Shown piece by piece: positions 9,278-17,103 of a stretch of 38,698 bases of DNA. Numbering within the stretch: position 1 is the stretch's first letter; each line of letters begins with the position of its first letter. Source of the stretch: Erythrobacteraceae bacterium (GTDB lineage Bacteria; Pseudomonadota; Alphaproteobacteria; Sphingomonadales; Sphingomonadaceae); the NCBI GenBank assembly GCA_027489065.1, contig JAIYAM010000013.1:1-38698 (forward strand). Direction: 5' to 3'. The notes under the pieces are model-generated. The model made no database searches and was not told the DNA's origin. It worked only from the letters and a program-made list of their open reading frames with translations. A program made the translations under genes and the position numbers.

Positions 9278-9949
9278 TCAGTTGTAGACGCAGGCGTCGA
9301 GCCCGTCACGCCTGACGATGCCGATTCGGCGTTCGATGCGGTTGCCATGCCGCGCCAGCCACCCGCCGGGGCCCTTCACGGCGCGCTTCTTGGGGCTGGG
9401 GAGCGCGGCGGCCATGCGGCTCGCCTCGTCGCGGCTCAGGCGCGCGGCGGAGTGGCCGAAATAGCGCTGCGACCCGGCCTCGACGCCGTAAGTCCCGATC
9501 CCGGTTTCCGCGACGTTGAGATAGACTTCCATGATCCGCCGCTTGCCCCAAACCAGCTCGATCCAGAAGGTGAACCACGCTTCCAGGCCCTTGCGGAAAT
9601 AGCTGCCGCCCTGCCACAGGAAGACGTTCTTCGCGGTCTGCTGGCTGATCGTCGAACCGCCCCGGATGCGGCCCCCTTCGAGGTTCTCGCGCATCGCCTG
9701 CTCGATTGCCTCGGTGTCGAAACCGGAATGCTCGCAGAACCGCCCGTCCTCCGAAGCGATCACCGCCGCAACGAGATTGCGATCGATATTGTCGAGCGAT
9801 TCCCAATCCTTGGTGATGCCATGTTCGTCCATCAACATGGTCGCGGTGACCGGCACGGGCAGCCACTTGAACGCCACCACCAGCACCACCGTCAGCCCGA
9901 CGAAGCCGGCAATCGCCTTGGCGAGGAAGCGCAGGAGCGTGCGGAACAT
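9278..9949 (-). CDS. mtgA: Monofunctional biosynthetic peptidoglycan transglycosylase
   Basis: Glycosyltransferase family 51 enzyme that polymerises lipid II into glycan strands in the periplasm. The 223-residue protein has one N-terminal membrane anchor (about 10-28) and the GT51 motifs: catalytic Glu67 in ASEDGRFCEH, GGSTISQQTAKN, and KRRIMEVYLN with the second catalytic Glu. There is no transpeptidase domain, so it is the monofunctional type. It is the first gene of the minus-strand run with the CDF transporter. It diverges from the M20 peptidase gene across 103 bp. Confidence 0.95.
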   Translation of the reverse strand: MFRTLLRFLAKAIAGFVGLTVVLVVAFKWLPVPVTATMLMDEHGITKDWESLDNIDRNLVAAVIASEDGRFCEHSGFDTEAIEQAMRENLEGGRIRGGSTISQQTAKNVFLWQGGSYFRKGLEAWFTFWIELVWGKRRIMEVYLNVAETGIGTYGVEAGSQRYFGHSAARLSRDEASRMAAALPSPKKRAVKGPGGWLARHGNRIERRIGIVRRDGLDACVYN

Positions 9950-10052
9950 CCCCCGTCTCTAGCGCAGGGCGGGCGGGCTGGAAAGCATCGGCGCTTGCCC
10001 TATGCCCACCGGCGCGCCTAGCTTGCGGCACAACCAATCGGGGGAGTACCAC

Positions 10053-11396
10053 ATGCGCCGTTTCCATCTCGCCGCCAGCGCGCTCGCGCTCGGCTCCGTC
10101 GCACTTCTCGGCACAGCCCAGCCTGCGCTGGCCGAAGACCTCGCGACCAAGAAGGCGATCGAGGCCGAGTACGATTCCTCCCTCGCCCCGCTGTTCCTCG
10201 ACTTCCACCAGCACCCCGAAATGGGCTTCCTCGAAAAGCGCACCGCCGGGATCATGGCGGCCGAACTGCGCAAGGCGGGGCTTGAGGTGACCGAGGGCGT
10301 CGGCGGTACCGGCGTGGTCGGCATGCTCCGCAACGGCAAGGGCCCGCTGATCCTGATCCGCGCGGACATGGACGGGCTTCCGGTCGAGGAGAAGAGCGGC
10401 CTCGCCTATGCTTCCAAGGACAAGCAGGTGGGCGAGGACGGCAAGGAATACCCCGTCATGCACGCCTGCGGGCACGACACGCACATCACCGCGATGATCG
10501 CCACCGCCCGGCGGCTGGCGGCCACCAGATCCGCCTGGAGAGGCACGCTGATGTTCATCGTCCAGCCCGCCGAGGAAGGCGTGCGCGGCGCGAAGGCGAT
10601 GATGGAGGACGGGCTCTACAAGCGCTTCGGCAAGCCCGACTATGCGCTGGCCTTCCATGTCGCCGCCGAACTGGAGACCGGCAAGGTCTCCGCGTCCGAA
10701 GGCATCCAGTATTCCTCATCGGATTCGCTCGACATCCGCGTTCCCGGCATCGGCACCCACGGCGCGGCGCCGCATCTGGGGCGTGACCCGGTGTATATCG
10801 CCTCGCAGATCGTCACTGCGCTGCAATCGATCGACAGCCGCGAGATCTCGCCGACCAAGCCGGTGGTGGTGACCGTCGGCTCGTTCCACGCAGGCACCAA
10901 GCACAACATCATCTCGGACGAGGCCAAGCTGCAGGTCACGGTGCGCGCCAATGACGAGGAGACGCGCGAACAGGTGATCGCCACGGTCGAGCGGATCGCG
11001 GTCAATATCGGCAAGGCGCATGGCCTGCCCGACAACCTGCCGGTCGAGGTCAAGCGCCTGTCGGGGACGCCGACGACCAACAACGACCCCGCGCTCGCCC
11101 GCCGCCTCAATGCGGTGATGAGCCGCGAACTGGGCGCAGCCGCATTCCAGCCCTTCGAGCAGAAGAACATGGGCGCGGAGGACTTCACCTATTTCGTCGC
11201 GCCCGATCTCGGCATCCCGGGCTACTACTTCGCGGTCGGCGGCACCACGCCCGAGCGCCTCGCCGCGGCCAAGGCGGGCGGGCCGCCGATTGCCGGACAC
11301 CATTCCCCCCTGTTCCAGATCGCCCCGCGCGAGAGCATCGTGCTGGGCGCAAGGGCGATGATCGCAGCGGTCATGGATCTGGCGCCGGCGAAGTAA
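10053..11396 (+). CDS. Secreted M20-family amidohydrolase (hippurate-hydrolase-like)
   Basis: Di-metal peptidase or aminoacylase of the M20D type, 447 residues. The ATG at 10053 has GGGGAG seven bases upstream and gives a signal peptide ending QPALA near residue 27. Metal-site motifs are RADMDGLP, HACGHDTH, QPAEEG and the late HH in AGHHSPLF. Family members hydrolyse N-acyl amino acids or dipeptides; export suggests action in the periplasm or outside. A strong terminator follows at 11440, so it is probably monocistronic. A parS-type site lies between its stop and that terminator. Confidence 0.92.
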   Translation: MRRFHLAASALALGSVALLGTAQPALAEDLATKKAIEAEYDSSLAPLFLDFHQHPEMGFLEKRTAGIMAAELRKAGLEVTEGVGGTGVVGMLRNGKGPLILIRADMDGLPVEEKSGLAYASKDKQVGEDGKEYPVMHACGHDTHITAMIATARRLAATRSAWRGTLMFIVQPAEEGVRGAKAMMEDGLYKRFGKPDYALAFHVAAELETGKVSASEGIQYSSSDSLDIRVPGIGTHGAAPHLGRDPVYIASQIVTALQSIDSREISPTKPVVVTVGSFHAGTKHNIISDEAKLQVTVRANDEETREQVIATVERIAVNIGKAHGLPDNLPVEVKRLSGTPTTNNDPALARRLNAVMSRELGAAAFQPFEQKNMGAEDFTYFVAPDLGIPGYYFAVGGTTPERLAAAKAGGPPIAGHHSPLFQIAPRESIVLGARAMIAAVMDLAPAK

Positions 11397-11408
11397 GCGT
11401 TCCGGAAA

Positions 11409-11424
11409 TGTTCCACGTGAAACA
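11409..11424. promoter_or_regulatory. parS: parS-type ParB binding site
   Basis: The 16-bp sequence TGTTCCACGTGAAACA matches the bacterial parS consensus TGTTNCACGTGAAACA exactly, with only the one non-palindromic pair usual for it. It lies between genes, 12 bp after the M20 stop. ParB binds such sites near the replication origin to drive chromosome segregation. Binding itself is not shown here. Confidence 0.85.
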
Positions 11425-11439
11425 TTGCTGAGCCAAACA

Positions 11440-11470
11440 GGGCGCTGCGAGGGTTCGCGGCGCCCCTTTT
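11440..11470 (+). terminator. Strong Rho-independent terminator after the M20 gene
   Basis: GGGCGC (11440-11445) and GCGA (11447-11450) pair with TCGC (11455-11458) and GCGCCC (11460-11465), giving an 11-bp stem with one T/G wobble. A C and TTTT (11467-11470) follow. Confidence 0.85.
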
Positions 11471-11807
11471 GTTGGGTTGAGCGGACATTTCTCCTTGCCG
11501 CCGCCCATCCTGCGCTCCTGAAAAGACCGATTGTTCTTCAACAAGTTGCGCGCATGGATTGATGGAATATGCGGCCCTTCGACAAGCTCAGGGTGGGCGG
11601 GAGGAGGAGCCGATATCCAACACCCGAAAACCGCCGAGCAAGCCGCTCGCATGCGGGGGCTGGCGCAGGTTGAGGGGGGTCTGGGAGGGGTCTAAGGGGG
11701 GTCTGGCGCGCGTTGGGCAGGACTTTGCGCGTCCAACATTTTGCGGCCACGGCGGCAACGCCGTCCTACAGCGCGAGTCTGCCGGATCACGCCCGATCGC
11801 GCACATG
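11471..11807. other. Gene-free stretch with repeats
   Basis: Between the two terminators I see no credible gene: open frames here lack ribosome sites and family features. The stretch holds one copy of the dispersed palindrome (11575-11593) and three closely spaced GGGGTCT units (about 11674-11704). The rest has nothing I can name. Confidence 0.6.
11575..11593. repeat. Dispersed palindromic repeat, single arm
   Basis: The 19-bp sequence CCCTTCGACAAGCTCAGGG is identical to the arm at 28000-28018. Its ends CCCT and AGGG are complementary, so it can fold. It is an intergenic REP-like element. Confidence 0.75.
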
Positions 11808-11846
11808 AAAAAGCCCCCCGATCACGCGCGTGACCGGAGGGCTTTT
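11808..11846 (-). terminator. Rho-independent terminator of rpoH
   Basis: On the minus strand AAAAGCCC opens and GGGCTTTTT closes a stem of about 18 pairs, with two G/T wobbles, and ends in a U-run. It begins 22 bases after the rpoH stop codon. Confidence 0.88.
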
Positions 11847-11868
11847 CAAAGCGCGATTGTCTGGCGCG

Positions 11869-12789
11869 TTATGCGACGCCGGGCAGCAGCCGCTCGCCCG
11901 CGATGCGCTGCATCGCCTTCTGGAGCTTCTCGAAGGCGCGCACCTCGATCTGGCGGATGCGTTCGCGGCTGACGTCATAGGCCTGCGAGAGCTCTTCGAG
12001 CGTCTGCGGCTTTTCGGTCAGGCGGCGTTCGGTGAGGATGTGCCGCTCGCGCTCGTTGAGGCTTTCCATCGCCTCATTGAGCATCGCCATGCGCATCTGC
12101 GATTCCTCGGCGTCGGCGACGGTCTCGTCCTGGAGCGGGCGATCGTCGGCCAGCCAGTCCTGCCACTGGCCGGAGCCTTCCTCGTCCCCGCGCAAGCTGA
12201 CGTTGAGCGAGGCATCGCCGCCCATCATCATGCGCCGGTTCATGTTGATCACTTCCTGCTCGGGCACGCCGAGGTCAGTCGCAATCTTGGTCACGTCTTC
12301 CGGGGAAAGGTCGCTGTCCTCATAGGCTTCGAGCTGCTTCTTCATCCGGCGAAGGTTGAAGAACAGCTTCTTCTGGGCCGCGGTGGTGCCCATCTTCACG
12401 AGGCTCCACGAGCGCAGGATGAATTCCTGCATCGAGGCCTTGATCCACCACATCGCGTAGGTCGCGAGGCGGAAGCCGCGATCGGGTTCGAACTTCTTGA
12501 CGCCCTGCATCAGCCCGACATTGCCTTCGGAGATGAGGTCGGAGACGGGCAGGCCATAGCCGCGGTACCCCATCGCGATCTTCGCGACGAGCCGCAGGTG
12601 GCTGGAAACGAGCTGGGCGGCGGCTTCGGGATCCTCGTGTTCCTGATACCGCTTGGCGAGCATGTATTCCTGCTCGGCGGTGAGAATCGGGAACTTGCGG
12701 ATTTCCGAAAGATAGCGGTTGAGGCTCTGCTCACCGCTCAATGCCGGAACGGACATGGATTTCGTCCGAGCGGTTGAAGACTTGGTCAC
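11869..12789 (-). CDS. rpoH: RNA polymerase heat-shock sigma factor RpoH (sigma-32)
   Basis: Sigma factor for heat-shock genes, 306 residues. Region 2 shows ISEGNVGLMQGVKKFEP and RLATYAMWWIKA. The RpoH-box QKKLFFNLRR, which sets this family apart from RpoD, follows region 2. Region 4 ends in the recognition helix SRERIRQIEVRAFEKL. The start is a GTG at 12789 with a weak ribosome site; an ATG at 12756 (MSVPALSGEQSL) is a plausible alternative. It likely drives the CTTGAA promoter of clpP in this window. It lies 115 bp downstream of the RluD-like gene and ends in a strong terminator. Confidence 0.96.
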   Translation of the reverse strand: MTKSSTARTKSMSVPALSGEQSLNRYLSEIRKFPILTAEQEYMLAKRYQEHEDPEAAAQLVSSHLRLVAKIAMGYRGYGLPVSDLISEGNVGLMQGVKKFEPDRGFRLATYAMWWIKASMQEFILRSWSLVKMGTTAAQKKLFFNLRRMKKQLEAYEDSDLSPEDVTKIATDLGVPEQEVINMNRRMMMGGDASLNVSLRGDEEGSGQWQDWLADDRPLQDETVADAEESQMRMAMLNEAMESLNERERHILTERRLTEKPQTLEELSQAYDVSRERIRQIEVRAFEKLQKAMQRIAGERLLPGVA

Positions 12790-12870
12790 TTTCTACCTAA
12801 CCTTTCTGACGTCGACCGCTTTTCGCAGGACCCCTGATGGGCATCCCGCGGAGTGGGCCACGGGTTCTAT

Positions 12871-12876
12871 GTATAC
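12871..12876 (-). promoter_or_regulatory. Candidate -10 element upstream of rpoH
   Basis: GTATAC at 12871-12876 lies in an AT-richer part of the 115-bp gap, about 82 bp before the rpoH GTG. No convincing -35 element is visible at the right distance. Confidence 0.25.
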
Positions 12877-12904
12877 GCGAAATTCGAGAAAAAGGTTGCG
12901 CGTT

Positions 12905-13870
12905 TCATCGATCACTATGGCGCAGTTGGTCGATCAGTTCCGCCATATCGGGGGGGAGATCGCTCCGGAACTGCACCATTTCGCCGGTGAGAGGGTGGAT
13001 GAACCCCAATTCGGCAGCGTGGAGCGCCTGACGGGCGAAGCCGAGTCGTTCGAGCACGGGGCGCAGGGACTTGGGCGTTTTGCCATAAGCAGGGTCTCCC
13101 AATAGCGGGTGCCCGATTGACGCGCAGTGAACGCGCACCTGGTGGGTGCGGCCGGTTTCCAGCCGGCATTCGATCACGGCGCTTTCATCGAGCCGCTCTG
13201 TCACCTTGTAATGGGTGATCGCCGATTTCCCGCGCGAGGAATTGTTGGGGAGCACGGTCATTTTCTTTCGGTCGCTGTCGGACCGGCCGACGCGCGCGTC
13301 GATGGTGCCGGTGGCGGGCGAGGGGTGGCCCGCGCAGACCGCGATATAGCGGCGATGGACGGTGTGCGCGGCGAACTGCACGGCAAGGCCCTCATGCGCG
13401 GCATCGGACTTGGCGACGACCAGCAAGCCGGAGGTGTCCTTGTCGATGCGGTGCACGATCCCGGGCCGCGCCACGCCGTTGATGCCCGACAGGTTGCCCC
13501 GGCAATGGTGCAGCAGCGCATTGACCAGCGTGCCGGCGACGTTGCCGACCGCCGGGTGGACGACCATGCCCGCAGGCTTGTCGACCACGATCAGGTGCGC
13601 GTCCTCGTAGGCGATGGTGAGCGCGATGTCCTCAGGGAGAGCCTCGGCCGGCATGGCGGCGGCAATGATGATCCGGAACGGCGCGCCCGCGGCAACCTTC
13701 ATCGAGGCCGACGTGGCGGTCTTGCCCGCGACGTCGACCCGGCCTTCGTCGATCAACCCCTGCACCCGCGCACGGCTGAGGCCCGTCGCCTCGGCCAGCG
13801 CCTTGTCGAGGCGGGGGCCCAAACCCGCAGACTCGGGAATGGTGCCGGTGATGATTTCCTGTTCGGACAT
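12905..13870 (-). CDS. rluD: RluA-family 23S rRNA pseudouridine synthase, RluD-like
   Basis: Converts uridines of 23S rRNA to pseudouridine; RluD acts on helix 69 (positions 1911, 1915 and 1917 in E. coli). The 321-residue protein has an N-terminal S4 RNA-binding domain ([20 protein letters not shown]) and the catalytic motif HRIDKDTSG with Asp143. [11 protein letters not shown] and [12 protein letters not shown] complete the family signature. The start at 13870 lies only 16 bp from the divergent JAMM gene, so each promoter must reach into the other gene. rpoH follows on the same strand. The specificity is assigned by resemblance. Confidence 0.88.
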   Translation of the reverse strand: MSEQEIITGTIPESAGLGPRLDKALAEATGLSRARVQGLIDEGRVDVAGKTATSASMKVAAGAPFRIIIAAAMPAEALPEDIALTIAYEDAHLIVVDKPAGMVVHPAVGNVAGTLVNALLHHCRGNLSGINGVARPGIVHRIDKDTSGLLVVAKSDAAHEGLAVQFAAHTVHRRYIAVCAGHPSPATGTIDARVGRSDSDRKKMTVLPNNSSRGKSAITHYKVTERLDESAVIECRLETGRTHQVRVHCASIGHPLLGDPAYGKTPKSLRPVLERLGFARQALHAAELGFIHPLTGEMVQFRSDLPPDMAELIDQLRHSDR

Positions 13871-13886
13871 GGTATGGCCATGCGCG

Positions 13887-14294
13887 ATGCAGGTTCACGT
13901 GACAAGCGAAGCCCTCGGCCACATGCGCGCCGCCGCCGCTGCCGCGCACCCGCGCGAGGCTTGCGGCATCCTGCTGGGGGAGGGCACGCGCATCACCGCG
14001 GTGCGCGAGGCCGCCAACGTCCACCCCGACCCGCACACCCATTTCGAGATCGACCCTCAGGCGCTGATCGACGCCCACCGCGCGGCGCGGGCGGGGGGCG
14101 CACAAGTGATCGGTTACTACCACTCCCACCCGCAAGGCGCCGCCGCTCCTTCCGCCACCGATCGCGCCTGCGCAGCCGGCGATGGCAAGGTGTGGGCGAT
14201 CCTTGCCCCCCATGACCCGAACGCGGACGTCACGTTCTGGAGGGACGGGGAAGCGGGCTTTACCGCACTTTCCTTATGCCTCGCCGATGGCTAG
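13887..14294 (+). CDS. JAMM/Mov34 (M67) family zinc metalloprotease
   Basis: A 135-residue single-domain JAB1/MPN/Mov34 protein. The complete JAMM signature is present: Glu24 (PREACGILLG), His79 and His81 in YYHSHP, Ser89 and Asp92 (x7-S-xx-D). This predicts an active zinc isopeptidase. Bacterial members often process ubiquitin-like sulfur carriers of the ThiS/MoaD type for cysteine or cofactor synthesis, but no such carrier lies nearby, so the substrate is unknown. The start at 13887 fits the family; an ATG at 13869 would overlap the rluD start. chpT begins 9 bp after its stop. Confidence 0.9.
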   Translation: MQVHVTSEALGHMRAAAAAAHPREACGILLGEGTRITAVREAANVHPDPHTHFEIDPQALIDAHRAARAGGAQVIGYYHSHPQGAAAPSATDRACAAGDGKVWAILAPHDPNADVTFWRDGEAGFTALSLCLADG

Positions 14295-14303
14295 GGAAGC
14301 GCG

Positions 14304-14957
14304 ATGATTTCCCAGACCGATCTTGCCGCGATGCTGTGTTCGCGCCTGTGCCACGACATGCTCTCCCCCGTCGGCGCGCTCGCCAACGGGCTGGAGCTCC
14401 TCGCCGACGAGCGTGACCCCGAGATGCGCACGAAAGTGGTCGAGCTGCTCGAACAGTCGGCGCGGATCAGCACCGACAAGCTGAAGTTCTTCCGCCTCGC
14501 GTTCGGCGCGGCCGGCGGCTTCGGCGAGGCGATCCCGGTCGACGAGGCGAAGAGCGTGATCGACGCGCTCGCCTCCGATGCCAAGCGGGTCGACGTGCAA
14601 TGGGCCATCGCCGAGCCGAGCCTGCCCAAGCCCGCGGTCAAGGTGCTGCTCAACCTGGCGCAGATCGCCCTCGACAGCCTCGTGCGCGGGGGGACGCTCG
14701 ATATCGGCGCCGAACGCCGCGAGGGTGCGGTCGAGATCGTCGCCCGTGCGCGCGGTGACCGGATCGCCTTCGACGAGACCATCGGCCGCGCGCTGCAGGG
14801 CGACCTCGACGAGAGCGAGATCACCAGCCGTACCGCCGCTGCACACATGATCGCGATCCTCGCGGCGGAGATGGAGGGCGGGCTCCAGTACAAGCTGGGC
14901 GACGGGGCGCTGGTGCTGGGCGCGGTGCTGCCGGAGCCCGAAGGCATGATCGGCTAG
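14304..14957 (+). CDS. chpT: Histidine phosphotransferase ChpT
   Basis: Phosphotransfer protein that, in Caulobacter, takes phosphate from the hybrid kinase CckA and passes it to the master regulator CtrA and to CpdR, which controls CtrA proteolysis by ClpXP. The 217-residue protein has the phospho-acceptor helix SRLCHDMLSPVGALANGLEL with His17, a second helix, and a C-terminal degenerate Bergerat-type domain without ATP-binding motifs, as expected for a dimeric ChpT. The ATG at 14304 is preceded by GGGAAGCG. It lies 9 bp after the JAMM gene and 29 bp before a muramoyl-alanine amidase gene, so the three are probably co-transcribed. Confidence 0.93.
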   Translation: MISQTDLAAMLCSRLCHDMLSPVGALANGLELLADERDPEMRTKVVELLEQSARISTDKLKFFRLAFGAAGGFGEAIPVDEAKSVIDALASDAKRVDVQWAIAEPSLPKPAVKVLLNLAQIALDSLVRGGTLDIGAERREGAVEIVARARGDRIAFDETIGRALQGDLDESEITSRTAAAHMIAILAAEMEGGLQYKLGDGALVLGAVLPEPEGMIG

Positions 14958-14986
14958 GCCGGATCGATGCTGGGGGGCACGGGGGC

Positions 14987-15706
14987 ATGAAGGACGACGA
15001 GCTGGTGCACCGCGAGGTGCTCTCGCCCAATCACGGGGAGCGCACCCTGCCGATCAGCATGGTGGTGATCCACTACACCGAGATGAAGCCGGTCGAAGCC
15101 GCCATTGCGCGCATGTGCGACCCCGCCAGTTCGGTGAGCGCGCATTACTGCATCACCGAAGAGGGCGAGGTGATCCGCCTCGTCCCCGAAGACCGCCGCG
15201 CGTGGCATGCGGGCGCGAGCTATTGGCGCGGCATTCCGGACGTGAATTCCGCGAGCATCGGGATCGAGCTCGATCATCCCGGCCACGCGCCCGACAATGG
15301 CGGCTATCGCGGGTTCGCCGAGGCGCAGATCGATGCGCTGATCCCGCTGCTTGCGCGGATCGTGAAGCAATACGACATCCCGCGCGCCAATGTGGTGGGC
15401 CACTCGGACGTCGCCCCGATGCGCAAGGTCGATCCGGGCGAGCTGTTCCCGTGGGACCGCCTCGCGCAATACAAGCTGTGCCTGCCGCAGCCCGAATGCC
15501 TCGCCGCGGGCAACCCGTTCCACAATGACGGGTCGTTCTTCATGGCGCTGGAGCGCTTCGGCTACGACATCACCGATCAGGCCAAGGCGGTCGAGGCCTT
15601 CGAGCGGCGCTGGCGGCCCGAGAACATCACCGGCGTGCCCGATGGCGAGATCGCTGCGATCCTGTGGCAGCTCCTCCTCGACCGCGACCAGGGGCGGACC
15701 CGCTAA
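14987..15706 (+). CDS. N-acetylmuramoyl-L-alanine amidase (Amidase_2 family, AmpD/AmiD-like)
   Basis: Zinc amidase that cuts the bond between N-acetylmuramic acid and L-alanine. The 239-residue protein has the zinc ligands His29 (VVIHYTE), a His in NVVGHSDVAP and the Asp of KVDPGELFPW, plus the family motifs SAHYCI and SIGIELDHPGH. A C-terminal helical part with DITDQAKAVEAFERRWRP resembles a peptidoglycan-binding domain, as in AmiD. No signal peptide or lipobox is visible from this start, which points to cytoplasmic recycling (AmpD-like) despite the AmiD-like length. Third gene of the JAMM-chpT run, followed by rnpB. Confidence 0.9.
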   Translation: MKDDELVHREVLSPNHGERTLPISMVVIHYTEMKPVEAAIARMCDPASSVSAHYCITEEGEVIRLVPEDRRAWHAGASYWRGIPDVNSASIGIELDHPGHAPDNGGYRGFAEAQIDALIPLLARIVKQYDIPRANVVGHSDVAPMRKVDPGELFPWDRLAQYKLCLPQPECLAAGNPFHNDGSFFMALERFGYDITDQAKAVEAFERRWRPENITGVPDGEIAAILWQLLLDRDQGRTR

Positions 15707-15770
15707 GCATCGCGCTGAAAAGTGGGAACCGGTTTTCAGCACCAGCGATGCGACCGAAAAGGCGCTGACT

Positions 15771-15799
15771 TTGCTTTCTAGGATGCGCGCGCCTATAGC
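15771..15799 (+). promoter_or_regulatory. Promoter of rnpB
   Basis: TTGCTT (15771-15776) and TATAGC (15794-15799) are separated by exactly 17 bases. They sit about 10 bases before the predicted 5' end of the RNase P RNA, where a sigma-70-type promoter should be. Confidence 0.75.
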
Positions 15800-15808
15800 C
15801 GCCCTCGT

Positions 15809-16246
<438 letters not shown>

Positions 16247-16266
16247 GAACTAAGGAACTACTCCCA

Positions 16267-17103
16267 ATGCAGGTGATCGGGTCGACCATCATGCCGCGCA
16301 CTTACGCGAGCCGCCCGCTCGCGCAGCGGCTCGCGATCATTCTTGCCGTGGTGGTGCAGATCGGCGCGGGCTTCCTGCCGCGGATCGGGATCGGCGAGTT
16401 CATCGGCACGCGCTCGGACGCGGTGCGCACGCTCATCACCCCGGCGGGATGGGCCTTCGCCATCTGGGGCCCGCTGTTCCTGCTGTCGATCGGCTTTGCG
16501 GTGTGGCAGGCGCTGCCCGCGCAGCGCGGCAATGCGCTGCTCGCCCGGATCGGCTGGCCCGCAGCGATCGCGCTCGGGGCTCAGGGGCTGTGGTCGACCT
16601 ACACGCAGCTGGCCAACCTCACCTTCGTGTCGGTGGCGATCATCCTCGTCTCGCTTGCCGGGCTGCTGGTGGTGCTGCGCGCGCTCGTCGCCGCGCCTGC
16701 CCTGTCGCGGGGCGAGCGCATCTTCGCCGCCCCCGCCTTCAGCGCGCTCGCCGCGTGGCTGACCGCAGCGAGCATCGTCAACATCGCGGCGGCGCTCAAA
16801 TATCACGGCATCATGGGCGCCGCGCCTTCGCCGGCCATCACGACTGTCATGATCGTCATCGGCTCGCTGATCGCCGCGCTCGCCGCGTGGGGGTCACGCG
16901 GTGCCCCGCTTTACGGGCTGGTGTTCGCCTGGGCGCTCGTCGCGATCAACGCCGCGGGCGGCCAGCGCTATGCCGAGGTCGGCTGGGCCGCGATCGGCGG
17001 CATCGTGCTGGTGCTGGGGGTGACCGCGTGGCGACTGCCGCAAAGGGACAACCGCCGCCACTGGTTCGGCAGCAGCGGTCAGGCGCGCCCGACACTCACG
17101 TAA
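16267..17103 (+). CDS. TspO/MBR-related multi-pass membrane protein
   Basis: A 278-residue membrane protein with about 8 hydrophobic segments. The part around residues 57-75 (ITPAGWAFAIWGPLFLLSIG) resembles the conserved W-x-F/IWGP region of the larger tryptophan-rich TspO-like proteins. Their ligand and function are poorly known; tetrapyrrole or stress sensing is described for TspO proper. The ATG at 16267 has AAGGA ten bases upstream; an ATG at 16291 is possible. The last 25 bases overlap the 3' end of ugd on the other strand. Family assignment is moderate. Confidence 0.65.
   Translation: MQVIGSTIMPRTYASRPLAQRLAIILAVVVQIGAGFLPRIGIGEFIGTRSDAVRTLITPAGWAFAIWGPLFLLSIGFAVWQALPAQRGNALLARIGWPAAIALGAQGLWSTYTQLANLTFVSVAIILVSLAGLLVVLRALVAAPALSRGERIFAAPAFSALAAWLTAASIVNIAAALKYHGIMGAAPSPAITTVMIVIGSLIAALAAWGSRGAPLYGLVFAWALVAINAAGGQRYAEVGWAAIGGIVLVLGVTAWRLPQRDNRRHWFGSSGQARPTLT

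Noticed and set aside
11559..11972. 137-codon plus-strand open frame in the gene-free stretch
   Set aside because: No ribosome site or family feature, crosses the rpoH terminator and enters rpoH antisense.
13891..13906. parS-like TTCACGTGA near the JAMM start
   Set aside because: Five mismatches to the 16-base consensus; within coding sequence.
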